From: UBA5195 sp034432755 | GTDB lineage: Bacteria > Chloroflexota > Anaerolineae > Anaerolineales > Villigracilaceae | DNA: 64,000 nt | Direction: 5' to 3' | Assembly: GCA_034432755.1 (NCBI GenBank) | Contig: DAOUBQ010000091.1 | Location: 4,605 to 68,604 of the forward strand | Part shown: one piece after another, positions 17,116-25,558 of the stretch | How positions within the stretch are numbered: position 1 is the stretch's first letter | Layout: every line of letters begins with the position of its first letter | Translations under genes and position numbers: made by a program | Notes under the pieces: model-generated | Database searches by the model: none | Told to the model about the DNA's origin: nothing | What the model saw: only the letters and a program-made list of their open reading frames with translations

Positions 17116-17736
17116 ATGACTGAAACCAATTTCAAAGTAATCGAACCCCAACCGTTGTTGATTGTCATCTCTGGGCCTTCGGGTGCGGGCAAAGATACCA
17201 TTATGCAGCGCATGAAAGAGCGCGGCATGCCCTTCCACTTTGTGGTGACGGCCACCACCCGCCCGCGCCGCGAGAGCGAAGTGCATGGTCGCGACTATTT
17301 CTTCGTCAGCAAAGAAGAGTTCGCGCGCATGATTGACGAGGATGAATTGATTGAGTACGCCATCGTCTATGGAGATTACAAGGGCATTCCCAAACAGCAG
17401 GTGCGCGAGGCGCTGGCCAGCGGCCAGGATGTGGTCATGCGCATTGACGTGCAGGGCGCCGAAACGGTGCGTAAACTGGCCCCCAATGCCGTCTTAATTT
17501 TTATGACGGTTGATAATGAGCAGGAATTGGAGCGCCGCCTGCGCGAACGCAAGACCGAAAACGCCGAGGAACTGGCCTTGCGGATTGCCACTGCCCGCAA
17601 AGAGTTGCAACGCGTTGAGGCGTTCGATTATGTTGTGGTCAATGCTGATGACCATCTTGACCGGGCGGTGGATACCATTCAGGCCATCATCACCGCCGAA
17701 CATTCGCGCGTGCATCAAAAGGCGGTGAAGTTATGA
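17116..17736 (+). CDS. gmk: Guanylate kinase
   Basis: This cytoplasmic enzyme phosphorylates GMP to GDP with ATP. The 206 residues show the P-loop GPSGAGKDT (residues 20-28), TTRPRRESEVHGRDYFF for GMP binding and RIDVQGAETVRK, the conserved Walker B region. An Asp replaces the Lys/Gly-type residue usually seen after the P-loop lysine (GKDT, not GKGT), also seen in some lineages. The ATG at 17116 has no clear Shine-Dalgarno but a -10-like box just upstream. The stop overlaps the rhomboid start (ATGA). Confidence 0.93.
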   Translation: MTETNFKVIEPQPLLIVISGPSGAGKDTIMQRMKERGMPFHFVVTATTRPRRESEVHGRDYFFVSKEEFARMIDEDELIEYAIVYGDYKGIPKQQVREALASGQDVVMRIDVQGAETVRKLAPNAVLIFMTVDNEQELERRLRERKTENAEELALRIATARKELQRVEAFDYVVVNADDHLDRAVDTIQAIITAEHSRVHQKAVKL

Positions 17737-18503
17737 ATCAATTCGAACAATTTAACGATTACCCCTCCTCGCCGCCGCCCGTTCAACCGATAGCGGTTAA
17801 CCAACAACTCGTTACGCCGGTGGTCGGATATATCACCCTGGCGGCGACGGTTGTCATTTACGTCTTGCAAATGGGTTCCCAATTCTTGCTGGGCTACGAC
17901 CTACCCGCCATCCTGGGGATGAAAATTAACGAATACATCTTGGCCGGGCAGTTGTGGCGATTTGTTACACCCATGTTTTTGCATGGCTCAATTTTGCACA
18001 TCGGCTTCAACATGTACGCGCTGGTGATCATTGGTCTGCCGCTGGAGAGACGATTTGGGCATGTTCGTTTCCTGCTTTTGTACCTTTCGGGGGCCTTTGC
18101 GGGCAATGTCTTTTCATTCCTGTTGACCGACAATCCCTCCCTGGGCGCATCCACGGCCATTTTTGGTCTGCTGGGCGCCGAGGCAGTTTTTTTGTATCGC
18201 CATCGTGACCTTTTTGGCCGTCAGGCGCGCGCTGCGCTGGTGAATATTGCTCAGGTTGCAGGTATCAACTTTTTGATTGGACTTTCGCCCGGCATTGACA
18301 ATTGGGGACATTTGGGCGGGCTGCTGGGTGGGCTGCTCTTTACCTGGTTTGGCGGGCCTCTGCTGAAAGTGGAAGGTCTGTATCCCCAGTTTTACCTTGA
18401 AGATGAGCGCGGGGCAGGCGCATCTTACACGGCCCTGGCTCTGGTGCTGGCAATTTTTGGCGTGTTGGCGGCCCTCAAGTTTTTTGGGCTGTGGCCGGGC
18501 TAA
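17733..18503 (+). CDS. Rhomboid family intramembrane serine protease
   Basis: The 256-residue membrane protein cuts transmembrane substrates within the lipid bilayer. The catalytic Ser140 lies in LGASTAIFGLLGAE (GxSxxxF) and the partner His193 in NWGHLGGLLGG. HGSILHIGFNMYAL supplies the HxxxN-type helix 2 motif, so the active site looks complete. A Pro-rich N-terminal cytoplasmic stretch of about 30 residues precedes helix 1. It is translationally coupled to gmk; the physiological substrate is not indicated by neighbours. It abuts gatB tail to tail with no spacer. Confidence 0.93.
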   Translation: MNQFEQFNDYPSSPPPVQPIAVNQQLVTPVVGYITLAATVVIYVLQMGSQFLLGYDLPAILGMKINEYILAGQLWRFVTPMFLHGSILHIGFNMYALVIIGLPLERRFGHVRFLLLYLSGAFAGNVFSFLLTDNPSLGASTAIFGLLGAEAVFLYRHRDLFGRQARAALVNIAQVAGINFLIGLSPGIDNWGHLGGLLGGLLFTWFGGPLLKVEGLYPQFYLEDERGAGASYTALALVLAIFGVLAALKFFGLWPG

Positions 18504-19964
18504 TCAGCCCAACTGCCGTTCCAACTCCGCCCGCACCACCTGCGGGTTGGCTCGTCCGCCCGCCTTGCGCATCACCTGGCCGAACAGCCAGTTTGCCACC
18601 GTCACCTTCCCGGCGCGGTAGCTTGCCACCTCGTTGGGATGTTCACTCAAGGTTTCTGCCACCAGTTTTGAGAGCAAATCGGCATCTGAAACCTGAGTCA
18701 GGCCCTTTTCGGCCACAATCGCTGCCGCCGCTTTGCCGCTCTCGAACATTTCGGCCAACACCGCCTTGCCGGTCTGCTGGTTGATTTTGCCCTCCGCCAT
18801 CAGGCCGAGCAGGGCCGCCAGTTCTTTGGGGGAAACGGAGGATGACTCGAACCCTTTTCCTGCGCTGTTGAGAAGCGACAGGAGTTCCCCCGTGACCCAG
18901 GCGTACACGGTGCGGACTCCACTGGAACCGGCCTTGAGCGCCGATTCGAAATACCCCGCCGAGGCTTTTTCCGCTGCCAGCCCCCAGGCCTCAGCCGGAT
19001 TCAGGCCATAGTCATCCACGAAACGCCGGTAGACTTGCCACGGCAATTCTGGCAGCTCGTCGCGCACCGCGTCCATCCAGGCCTTGCTGACTACCAGCGG
19101 CGGCAGGTCTGGCTCTGGGAAGTAGCGATAATCGTGGGCGTCTTCTTTGCTGCGCTGGCTGAAGGTGGCTTGTTTGGTCTCGTCCCAGCCGACGGTTTCC
19201 TGGGCCACCTTTCCACCGGCTTCAAGAATGGCGATGTGGCGTTTGATTTCGTAGGCAACGCCCCGCTCCAGGGCGCGGAAACTGTTCAGATTCTTGATTT
19301 CGACCTTCGTTCCCAGTTCGGCCTGGCCTGCTTTGCGCACCGAGATATTTGGCTCAATGCGCATCACGCCTTTCTCCAGGTCGCCGCTGTTCACGCCGAG
19401 GTAGCGCACCAGCGCCCGCAGCCGCTCGGCATACGAGCGTACTTCTTCGGCAGAGCGAAAATCGGGTTCGGTGACAATTTCGAGCAGTGGAACACCCGCC
19501 CGGTTCAAATCTACCAAACTGTAGCCTTGTTCAGGTTCATCTGCGCTCGCATTCGCTCCCACATGAGTCAACTTGCCCGTATCTTCTTCCAGGTGGACGC
19601 GCCGAATGCGTATCACCTTCTCGCCCTGGGCCGTTTGGACGGTGATTTTGCCGTTGACGGCCAGCGGCTGTTCGTATTGCGAAATCTGGTAGCCTTTGGG
19701 AATATCGGGGTAAAAATAATTCTTGCGCGCAAAAATGCTGATGGGGTTGATAACGCATTCCAGCGCCATGGCCACGCGCAAGGCGTATTCGACCGCCTGC
19801 TGGTTGACGACCGGCAGCGTGCCGGGGTGTCCGGCGCAGATGGGGCAGACGGCGGTATTCGGTTCTGCTGAAACGGAATCGACCACCGGGCAGGCGCAAA
19901 ACATTTTGGATTGCGTCTGCAGCTCGATGTGGACTTCCAGGCCGATGACGGGTTCGTAGGTCAT
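18504..19964 (-). CDS. gatB: Aspartyl/glutamyl-tRNA amidotransferase subunit B
   Basis: GatB is part of the GatCAB complex that converts Glu-tRNA(Gln) or Asp-tRNA(Asn) to the amide form. The 486 residues begin MTYEPVIGLEVHIELQTQSK, followed by the zinc site CACP...CPICAGHPGTLP and the kinase-like IFARKNYFYPDIPKGYQISQ. The C-terminal YqeY-like tail domain (KVTVANWLFGQVMR) is intact and full length. gatA and gatC are not in the window. Upstream the leader runs into an 8-bp tandem array instead of a clear promoter. Confidence 0.97.
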   Translation of the reverse strand: MTYEPVIGLEVHIELQTQSKMFCACPVVDSVSAEPNTAVCPICAGHPGTLPVVNQQAVEYALRVAMALECVINPISIFARKNYFYPDIPKGYQISQYEQPLAVNGKITVQTAQGEKVIRIRRVHLEEDTGKLTHVGANASADEPEQGYSLVDLNRAGVPLLEIVTEPDFRSAEEVRSYAERLRALVRYLGVNSGDLEKGVMRIEPNISVRKAGQAELGTKVEIKNLNSFRALERGVAYEIKRHIAILEAGGKVAQETVGWDETKQATFSQRSKEDAHDYRYFPEPDLPPLVVSKAWMDAVRDELPELPWQVYRRFVDDYGLNPAEAWGLAAEKASAGYFESALKAGSSGVRTVYAWVTGELLSLLNSAGKGFESSSVSPKELAALLGLMAEGKINQQTGKAVLAEMFESGKAAAAIVAEKGLTQVSDADLLSKLVAETLSEHPNEVASYRAGKVTVANWLFGQVMRKAGGRANPQVVRAELERQLG

Positions 19965-19969
19965 TGTCT

Positions 19970-20033
19970 GATTGGGTGATTTTGTGATTGGGCGATTGAA
20001 AAACCGGATAGATGGAGAACTGGAGAACTAAAA
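19970..20033. repeat. Tandem 8-bp array between gatB and the hydratase gene
   Basis: Eight octamers in register: GATTGGGT, GATTTTGT, GATTGGGC, GATTGAAA, AACCGGAT, AGATGGAG, AACTGGAG, AACTAAAA. The array runs into the hydratase stop codon. Confidence 0.8.
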
Positions 20034-20795
20034 ATTCGGCATTCTCTTTTCGAGAAACGCCGCCACGCCTTCTCGGTGTTCCGCGCCTTTGGAGGCAATT
20101 TCCTGAATGTGGGCTTCGTAATCGAGCAACTCCTCCAGGTTGGGCAGCACGGCGCGGTTGAATAGGCGTTTCGACAGCCCAAACGCGCCAACCGGCCCGG
20201 CGGCCAGTTGCGCGGCGAATTGCAGGGTCTCAGGGATTAAATTCTCAAACGAAACTACCCGGTTGACCAGGCCCCATTCGAGCGCTTGTTCAGCGGGGAT
20301 GGGCTGGTTGCTGAAGGTGAACTCGGCGGCGCGCCCCAGGCCAATGAGCGCTGGCAGCAGCAGCGAGACGCCCGAATCGGGCGCCAGGCCGATACCGGTA
20401 AACCCGACCACGAAGCGGGCCGAATCCGCTGTCAGGCGCAGGTCGCAGGCCAGGGCGATTCCGAGCGATGCCCCGGCGCACGGGCCGTTGATGGCGCCAA
20501 TGACCGGCTTTTCGATGCGCCGAATTTGTAAAATCAGCGGGTTGTAGGTTTCGAGCAGGTGCTGGCGGTAGGAAATGCTCTCGCCGCCCGTTTTCATTTC
20601 CGCAATGTCCTGTCCCGCGCCGAAGACTCTTCCGGCCCCAGTCAGCACAATGACGCGCGTCTGGGCGTCGCGGGCGGCCTGCCGAAAGGCGGATTGCAGT
20701 TCGCCAATCAGCGCGAGGTTGAAGGCGTTCGCCGGGGGACGGTCAATGGTTAGCGTCAGGATGTCGTTTTGCAGGTCGGTTTTCAAGAAGGTCAT
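20028..20795 (-). CDS. Enoyl-CoA hydratase/isomerase family protein
   Basis: The 255-residue crotonase-fold enzyme shows FGAGQDIAEMKTG (oxyanion hole residues) and INGPCAGASLGIALACDLRL, the hallmark of the family. At the positions where hydratases carry two catalytic glutamates, the sequence reads GIGLAPDSGVSLLLP, with Asp rather than Glu. It may therefore act as an isomerase or on a different acyl-CoA, as in PaaG-like enzymes. No beta-oxidation genes are adjacent, but the ETF/Fix cluster lies 700 bases away on the same strand. The stop lies in a tandem repeat array. Confidence 0.85.
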   Translation of the reverse strand: MTFLKTDLQNDILTLTIDRPPANAFNLALIGELQSAFRQAARDAQTRVIVLTGAGRVFGAGQDIAEMKTGGESISYRQHLLETYNPLILQIRRIEKPVIGAINGPCAGASLGIALACDLRLTADSARFVVGFTGIGLAPDSGVSLLLPALIGLGRAAEFTFSNQPIPAEQALEWGLVNRVVSFENLIPETLQFAAQLAAGPVGAFGLSKRLFNRAVLPNLEELLDYEAHIQEIASKGAEHREGVAAFLEKRMPNF

Positions 20796-20836
20796 GATTG
20801 CCTCGCGCCGAATTTGTTCTGCGTTACGTTACAAAA

Positions 20837-20869
20837 AATGCGTAATCCGTTGACTGCGGATTACGCATT
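20837..20869 (-). terminator. Rho-independent terminator after the acidic hypothetical gene
   Basis: A perfect 13-bp stem (AATGCGTAATCCG / CGGATTACGCATT) with a seven-base loop is followed on the minus strand by TTTTTTGT. It ends transcripts of the 20889-21260 gene. Confidence 0.85.
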
Positions 20870-20888
20870 AAGACTTGTCGTTTTCTCA

Positions 20889-21260
20889 TCACTCAAGCAC
20901 GTCTAAATCATCATCCGTCGAGTCGTCATCGTGTGAGTCGATTTCGAGTTCCATGTCGCTGCGGTCAATGTGCAGCCAGAGTAGCAACACCTGGCCTTCA
21001 TCGGTCTCCACCGAGCGGGCGGCCAAAATGGGCGCAGTTGCTTCGAGGCCGAGTTCATCGCGGTAGTGCAGGTGGATGGGTTCATTTTCGCGCCAGCGGC
21101 GGTAGCAGCGTTCCACCAGCGCCGGGCCGTTGAAGGTGCGCAGGCGGGTGAGGGCGGTTTGAGAAAAGTGGCGGCTTTCGTTCAGCCCGAGCGCCCAGCC
21201 ATCCTGCACGGGTTCGAGCAGCGGCATGGGGCCTTCAATGATAGTGATTCGGTCATCCAT
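20889..21260 (-). CDS. Hypothetical protein with acidic C-terminus
   Basis: The 123-residue protein starts MDDRITIIEGPMPLLEPVQD and ends in a strongly acidic tail (ELEIDSHDDDSTDDDLDVLE). The middle, with WALGLNESRHFSQTAL and RCYRRWRENEPIHLHYRD, is conserved-looking but not a family I can name. The ATG at 21260 follows AGGAAAAAGACGCT; an in-frame upstream start would add 26 residues from intergenic DNA. It has its own terminator and a dispersed repeat upstream. Confidence 0.7.
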   Translation of the reverse strand: MDDRITIIEGPMPLLEPVQDGWALGLNESRHFSQTALTRLRTFNGPALVERCYRRWRENEPIHLHYRDELGLEATAPILAARSVETDEGQVLLLWLHIDRSDMELEIDSHDDDSTDDDLDVLE

Positions 21261-21335
21261 AGCGTCTTTTTCCTGTAAACACGGCACATGATACCATAAG
21301 TGCTGTAGATTCGCGTTGCAGAGTTGTGGGTTACG

Positions 21336-21453
21336 CATGGCTTTCTCAAAGTCTGATTACGTGTTTAAAATAAAAACAGGATGGGCAGGATGTTCAGGAT
21401 GAGCTGCGTGCAAAGCAAGGTGCAAACATCCTGGTTATCTTGTCTATCCTGTT
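21336..21453. repeat. CATGGCTTTCTC dispersed repeat, copy A
   Basis: It begins CATGGCTTTCTCAAAGTCTG, continues with AACAGGATGGGCAGGATG, contains GTGCAAAGCAAGGTGCAAAC and ends TGTCTATCCTGTTC. The same order of blocks is found at 63896-64000. The ends hold inverted runs of an AGGATNNAC unit. No coding potential is seen. Confidence 0.8.
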
Positions 21454-21462
21454 CAAGTAACT

Positions 21463-21780
21463 TCAACCGAATTTATAAGCCACACCATACCCGCCGCGCG
21501 GCAACTTCCATGAGACGTTTTTGGGCGGACACATCACCCGGCAGGTGCCGCATTCGATACAGGCCTGGAAGGCAATTTGAACCGTGCCGCCATCTTGGGT
21601 GCGGTAGGCCCCCACCGGGCAAAAGTTGAGACAGGGCTTATCTTTGCAGGCGATACAGACCTGCGGGTCAATAATTTTCAAGTGGGCTTCATGTTCATCT
21701 GCGAAGTATTTGAGCGACATCAGGATGTCGTCAATGTAAACTTCGGGCAAATCGCTGCGGTCAATCGTTTGGGTGGTCAT
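21463..21780 (-). CDS. fixX: FixX-like ferredoxin
   Basis: This small iron-sulfur protein accepts electrons in the FixABCX complex. The 105 residues contain CIACKDKPCLNFCP and CIECGTCRVMCPP (eight Cys in total), with the WKLPRGGYGVAYKFG ending typical of FixX and of the C-terminal part of ETF-quinone oxidoreductase. The ATG at 21780 (MTTQTIDRSDLPEVY) follows GGAAACGACC; an upstream in-frame start would overlap fixC. It is the last gene of the fixABCX transcript. No terminator is visible, only the dispersed repeat. Confidence 0.9.
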   Translation of the reverse strand: MTTQTIDRSDLPEVYIDDILMSLKYFADEHEAHLKIIDPQVCIACKDKPCLNFCPVGAYRTQDGGTVQIAFQACIECGTCRVMCPPKNVSWKLPRGGYGVAYKFG

Positions 21781-21796
21781 GGTCGTTTCCTTTTCT

Positions 21797-23119
21797 CTAA
21801 ATACCCATAACAGTCCTGCCGAAGGCAACCATATCGCCAACCGCTTTCAGCAGGGGGCGGCGGCTGGTGAGGGATTTCAGAATATCGCTGTAAAGTTGTT
21901 TCTTGGGCTTGCCAAAGCCGGTGAAGAACATGCCAAGCGCGTCATTTAAGAAGTTGGGGTACACGTCCATAAATTCGGGGTGGTTGTGCAAGAAGCGCGA
22001 CATGTTGCGGTATTGGTGCAGGTCCTTGAGAACAAAGGTGTTTTCGAGCCGTGTGCGGTAGGCCGAAAGCGTGCTGGCCGAGAAATCGCCTTTCTTGTGC
22101 GCTTCTACGGCGGTTTCCCCGGCGGCCTTACCAGCGGTGATTGCCATGTTGGTGCCTTCCCAGTGCATGGCATTGACCATCGAGGCGGCGTCTCCGGCCA
22201 CCATCACGCCGTCGGTGTAGAGTTGCGGCATGGTGCTCCAGCCGCCTTCGGGGATGAGGTGTGCGCCGTATTCCATGAGTTGCCCGCCCGCAATCAGCGG
22301 GGCAATCATGGGATGGTTCAGGTAGCGCTGCAGCAGTTCGTAGGGTTTGATTTGGGCGGCAGAAAGCGCATCGAGGGTCACGCCCACGCCGAGGGAGAGC
22401 GAGTCGTTGCCGGTGTAGAGGAAGCCCAGGCCGGGCAGCCCCATCGAAACGTCGCCGACCACCGAAATTGCCAGGCCTTTGTCAAAACCGGTCAACCCCA
22501 GGCGGGTGTTGATGGTTTCGGCGGGCAGAGAAATCAATTGTTTGACGGCCAGGGCGGTGGCGTTGCCTTTGAAGTCGTGCTTAATCAGGCCAAGTTTTTG
22601 GGTGAGCAGGTTATTGACGCCTTCGCAGACGATGACCACCGGGGCGTAGATGGCCCCATCGGGCCGGTCGGTCATGACCCCGACTACCTTGCCGTTCTCG
22701 CGGATGAAATCTACCACAACGGTTTTGGGAATCAGGAAGACGCCCTCTTTTTTGGCCTGTTCGGCCCACCAGGCGTCGAACTTGGCGCGCTGGGCCACAT
22801 AGGCATCAATCGGATTGTTATTGACTTTGCCGCCCTGCACGGTGGCGCGCACCATGCCATCTTTAGAGAGGAACCAGAAACCGGTCTCGGTGACAGGGCG
22901 CTCCAACGGCGGCTTGCGGTTGAAGAAATCGGGGTAAATATCAACCAGCGAGTGGGTGTAGAGCGCACCGCCGAAGTAGTTTTTGCTGCCGGGGGTCACG
23001 CCGCGCTCGACCATAACTACGTTCAAGCCGCCACGTGCGGCCATGACCGCCGCCGTCGAACCAGCCAACCCGGCCCCAACGACAATTACATCAAAACTGA
23101 GTTTTTCTCTGTTCGTCAT
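21797..23119 (-). CDS. fixC: FixC-like flavoprotein, ETF-quinone oxidoreductase family
   Basis: FixC passes electrons from the Fix ETF to the quinone pool. The 440 residues open with the FAD motif VVGAGLAGSTAAVMAARGG; GDAASMVNAMHWEGTNMAI is the second FAD contact. The quinone-facing region carries few long hydrophobic stretches, so peripheral membrane association is expected. It overlaps fixB by four bases and is followed by fixX at 16 bases. Length and order match FixABCX operons of anaerobes and diazotrophs. Confidence 0.93.
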   Translation of the reverse strand: MTNREKLSFDVIVVGAGLAGSTAAVMAARGGLNVVMVERGVTPGSKNYFGGALYTHSLVDIYPDFFNRKPPLERPVTETGFWFLSKDGMVRATVQGGKVNNNPIDAYVAQRAKFDAWWAEQAKKEGVFLIPKTVVVDFIRENGKVVGVMTDRPDGAIYAPVVIVCEGVNNLLTQKLGLIKHDFKGNATALAVKQLISLPAETINTRLGLTGFDKGLAISVVGDVSMGLPGLGFLYTGNDSLSLGVGVTLDALSAAQIKPYELLQRYLNHPMIAPLIAGGQLMEYGAHLIPEGGWSTMPQLYTDGVMVAGDAASMVNAMHWEGTNMAITAGKAAGETAVEAHKKGDFSASTLSAYRTRLENTFVLKDLHQYRNMSRFLHNHPEFMDVYPNFLNDALGMFFTGFGKPKKQLYSDILKSLTSRRPLLKAVGDMVAFGRTVMGI

Positions 23120-24156
23120 GCTGCTGCCTCTTTGCGCGCCCGGATTTCTTTAATCAGCGCGGGGATAACTTCGTACAAATCGCCGACAATGCCCATTGTG
23201 GCAACTTCAAAAATAGGGGCATTGGGGTCGCGGTTGATTGCCAGGATGAAATCCGATTCCTGCATCCCGACTTTGTGTTGGATGGCGCCGGAAATTCCGG
23301 CGGCGATGTACAGTTTGGGGCGCACGGTCTTTCCGGTTTGCCCCACCTGGTGTTCGTAGCCAATCCAATGCGCGTCCACGCAGGCGCGGCTTGCGCCGAC
23401 CACGCCGCCCAGTTCATCGGCCAGTTCTTTAATGAGTTCGAAGCCTTTCGGGCTGCCCAACCCGCGCCCGCCAGAAACGATGATATCGGCGTATTCGATG
23501 TTGATGGTAGAGGCCTTGTCGGTCAGAAATTCGACGATTTCGGCGTTAATCATCTCAGGGGTGATGGCGATGTCCTCGCGGACGACCTGCCCGGTTGGCT
23601 CGGCAATCCGCTCCGGCATGGAGAACACGCGCGGGCGGACGGTTGCCATTTGTGGGCGGTGGTTGCGGCACAGGATGGTGGCGATGACGTTGCCGCCAAA
23701 GGCCGGGCGGGTTGCCATGAGCAGTTTTTTCTCGCCCTCTTTGGGAGAACCCATTGCCAGATGGGTGGTATCGGCGGTCAGACCGGTACCGACGCTGGTT
23801 GCCACTGCCCCGGCCAGGTCGCGTCCCAGGGTGGTGGCGCCGACCAGCATCACTTCCGGCCCGTATTTTTTGACCAGCGTGGTCAACACGCTGGTATAGG
23901 GCTTGTTCAGGTAGTGTTTGACCGCCGGGTCATCCACATAGTACACGGTATCGGCGCCGTAGTGCAGGGCTTCGCGGGCGATGTGTTCCACGTTATGCCC
24001 GACCAGCACGCCCTCGACCAGCGCGGTATCGCCAGATTTTTTCAGTTCGTCTTTGACTTCCTCCGCCAGGCGGCGGGCGACGCCCAGCAATTCCCATGAA
24101 ACCTGGTGGGGCTTGCCTTCTTCTTGTTCGATGTAAACCCAAAAACGCCTTGTCAT
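23116..24156 (-). CDS. fixB: Electron transfer flavoprotein alpha subunit, FixB type
   Basis: FixB pairs with FixA and carries FAD at its C-terminal domain. The 346 residues show VSGGRGLGSPKGFELIKEL, SRACVDAHWIGYEHQVGQTG and LYIAAGISGAIQHKVGMQES, the canonical FAD-binding segments; AINRDPNAPIFEVA completes the domain. No N-terminal ferredoxin domain is present, unlike some bifurcating EtfA proteins. The gene overlaps both neighbours by four bases, pointing to tight co-translation. Confidence 0.94.
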   Translation of the reverse strand: MTRRFWVYIEQEEGKPHQVSWELLGVARRLAEEVKDELKKSGDTALVEGVLVGHNVEHIAREALHYGADTVYYVDDPAVKHYLNKPYTSVLTTLVKKYGPEVMLVGATTLGRDLAGAVATSVGTGLTADTTHLAMGSPKEGEKKLLMATRPAFGGNVIATILCRNHRPQMATVRPRVFSMPERIAEPTGQVVREDIAITPEMINAEIVEFLTDKASTINIEYADIIVSGGRGLGSPKGFELIKELADELGGVVGASRACVDAHWIGYEHQVGQTGKTVRPKLYIAAGISGAIQHKVGMQESDFILAINRDPNAPIFEVATMGIVGDLYEVIPALIKEIRARKEAAA

Positions 24157-24992
24157 TTCGATACTCCTAAAAGCGAGGCCATGCCTTCGGCGGCCAGGAT
24201 TTTATCCAGCGCGGCTTTTACAGCGCCATCCACGCCCAGTTCGGACGATTTGAGAACCTCGCCGGCTTTGTGCTTTTCCGGCGTGCCGGTCTTGAAGACG
24301 GTTGTCGGCGAGCCTTTCAGGCCGAGTTGGGCCGGGTCGAAGGTGATGGGCCCTTCGGTTGTCCACAGTTCGGGTTCATAGCGCAGGGCGTAAACCAGGT
24401 CGGGCAGGGAGGCGTAAGGGATTTCGGCAATCTCTTTTTCGCAGGTCAGCGCGGCGGGCAGCGAAGCCTTGATGATTTCGTTGCGGCTTTCGGTCTTGCG
24501 TTCGACCAACACCTTGCGATGTTCGAGGTCTACTTCATGAATTTTGACCGCGTAACTGATGACCGGCAGATTGAGCCGTACGGCCACACCAGGCCCTACC
24601 TGAGCGGTATCGCCATCAATGGCTTGTTTGCCAAAGAAAACCAGGTCAATTGGGTCTTCGGCGTGCACGGCTTTGATGACCTCGGTTAGCACATACGAGG
24701 TGGCCCAGGTATCGGCCCCGGCGAATTTGCGGTCTGAAATCAGGATGGCGCGGTCGGCGCCCATCTCGATACATTCACGCAGAGAAGTGACCGCCGAAGC
24801 GGGTCCCATCGTGATGATGGTGACTTTGCCTCCCAATTTGCGTTTCCACTCAACCGCCGCGGCAACCGCGTGGGCGTCATACGGGTTCAGGATTGTCGGC
24901 ACACCCTGTCGAATCAGGTTGTTGGTTTCCGGGTCAATACGAATATTGGTCGTATCAGGGACTTGCTTAATGCTGACAAGTGCATGGAACAC
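24153..24992 (-). CDS. fixA: Electron transfer flavoprotein beta subunit, FixA type
   Basis: FixA is the first gene of the fixABCX operon. The 279 residues contain VSIKQVPDTTNIRIDPETN and, importantly, GKQAIDGDTAQVGPGVA. The DGDTAQVGP motif is the segment that, in bifurcating ETFs, binds the second flavin, which is bound by AMP in ordinary ETFs. This supports NADH-driven electron bifurcation to quinone and ferredoxin rather than simple ETF function. That reading comes from the motif and needs the structure-based check. It is transcribed divergently from nuoA. Confidence 0.92.
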   Translation of the reverse strand: MFHALVSIKQVPDTTNIRIDPETNNLIRQGVPTILNPYDAHAVAAAVEWKRKLGGKVTIITMGPASAVTSLRECIEMGADRAILISDRKFAGADTWATSYVLTEVIKAVHAEDPIDLVFFGKQAIDGDTAQVGPGVAVRLNLPVISYAVKIHEVDLEHRKVLVERKTESRNEIIKASLPAALTCEKEIAEIPYASLPDLVYALRYEPELWTTEGPITFDPAQLGLKGSPTTVFKTGTPEKHKAGEVLKSSELGVDGAVKAALDKILAAEGMASLLGVSK

Positions 24993-25201
24993 GGGGGTTT
25001 CCTCCGTCTACCACCCAAAGGTGGTTCTGATATTTTTCTTATTTGCGATGGTTATAATCTCTCCGTATTCTATTCTTTCGCGCAATCGCCTCACAGTGAA
25101 AAATGACACTTTTATAGTGATATTTGTCATACTTTCTCCCTACAAACGTCATGCGCCCTATGTTATACTTTGTTCGTTTAGTCACGAACTCGGAGCCGCT
25201 C
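24993..25201. promoter_or_regulatory. Divergent fix-nuo control region
   Basis: The 209-bp A/T-rich spacer separates fixA from nuoA. On the plus strand TATAAT occurs at 25053-25058 and TATACT at 25164-25169, the latter about 33 bases before nuoA. An inverted repeat, ATGACA-N16-TGTCAT (25103-25130), and two AGTGA direct repeats lie between them and could be a shared operator. No match to a known Rex or FNR box is evident. No -35 boxes are convincing. Confidence 0.5.
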
Positions 25202-25558
25202 ATGTTACTTGAATATGCCGCGATAGCCACGATGATTCTGGTCACTGCCCTGGTGGCAGTGATTGCGATTGTTTTGGGCGGGCTGTTTGGCCCCAAGCGC
25301 CCGACCGCCAAAAAACTCATGCCCTACGAATCGGGCATGACCCCCATTGGGCCCGGCACGCGCCGTATCCCGGTGCGCTTTTACCTGATTGCTGTTCTCT
25401 TTATCTTGTTCGATATTGAAGTTGTCTTTTTCCTGCCCTGGGCGATTGCCTTCCGCGACCTGGGCTGGTACGGTTTTTGGGCAATGGTTGTTTTCAATAT
25501 CCCTATTCTTATCGGTTTTATTTATGAGTGGAAAAAAGGAGGCCTGGAATGGGAGTAG
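25202..25558 (+). CDS. nuoA: NADH-quinone oxidoreductase subunit A
   Basis: The membrane subunit has 118 residues and three helices. The loop with KKLMPYESGMTPIGPGTRRI and the helix RFYLIAVLFILFDIEVVFFL match NuoA; the conserved Glu and Asp of the middle helix are present. ATG at 25202 is preferred to an upstream in-frame start because the extension reads through the promoter region. It overlaps nuoB by ten bases. First gene of the complete nuoA-N operon. Confidence 0.95.
   Translation: MLLEYAAIATMILVTALVAVIAIVLGGLFGPKRPTAKKLMPYESGMTPIGPGTRRIPVRFYLIAVLFILFDIEVVFFLPWAIAFRDLGWYGFWAMVVFNIPILIGFIYEWKKGGLEWE

Noticed and set aside
19035..19871. Plus-strand frame of 278 codons opposite gatB
   Set aside because: Shadow of gatB, whose full-length family match is clear on the minus strand.
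21980..23359. Long plus-strand frame of 459 codons opposite fixC
   Set aside because: It is the complement of a well-supported FixC and FixB region; composition is that of an antisense frame (many Gly, Ala, His, Val), with no known motif.
25103..25130. Inverted repeat before nuoA considered as a Rex or FNR site
   Set aside because: Half-sites ATGACA/TGTCAT with a 16-base gap do not match either consensus; kept only as an unnamed possible operator.
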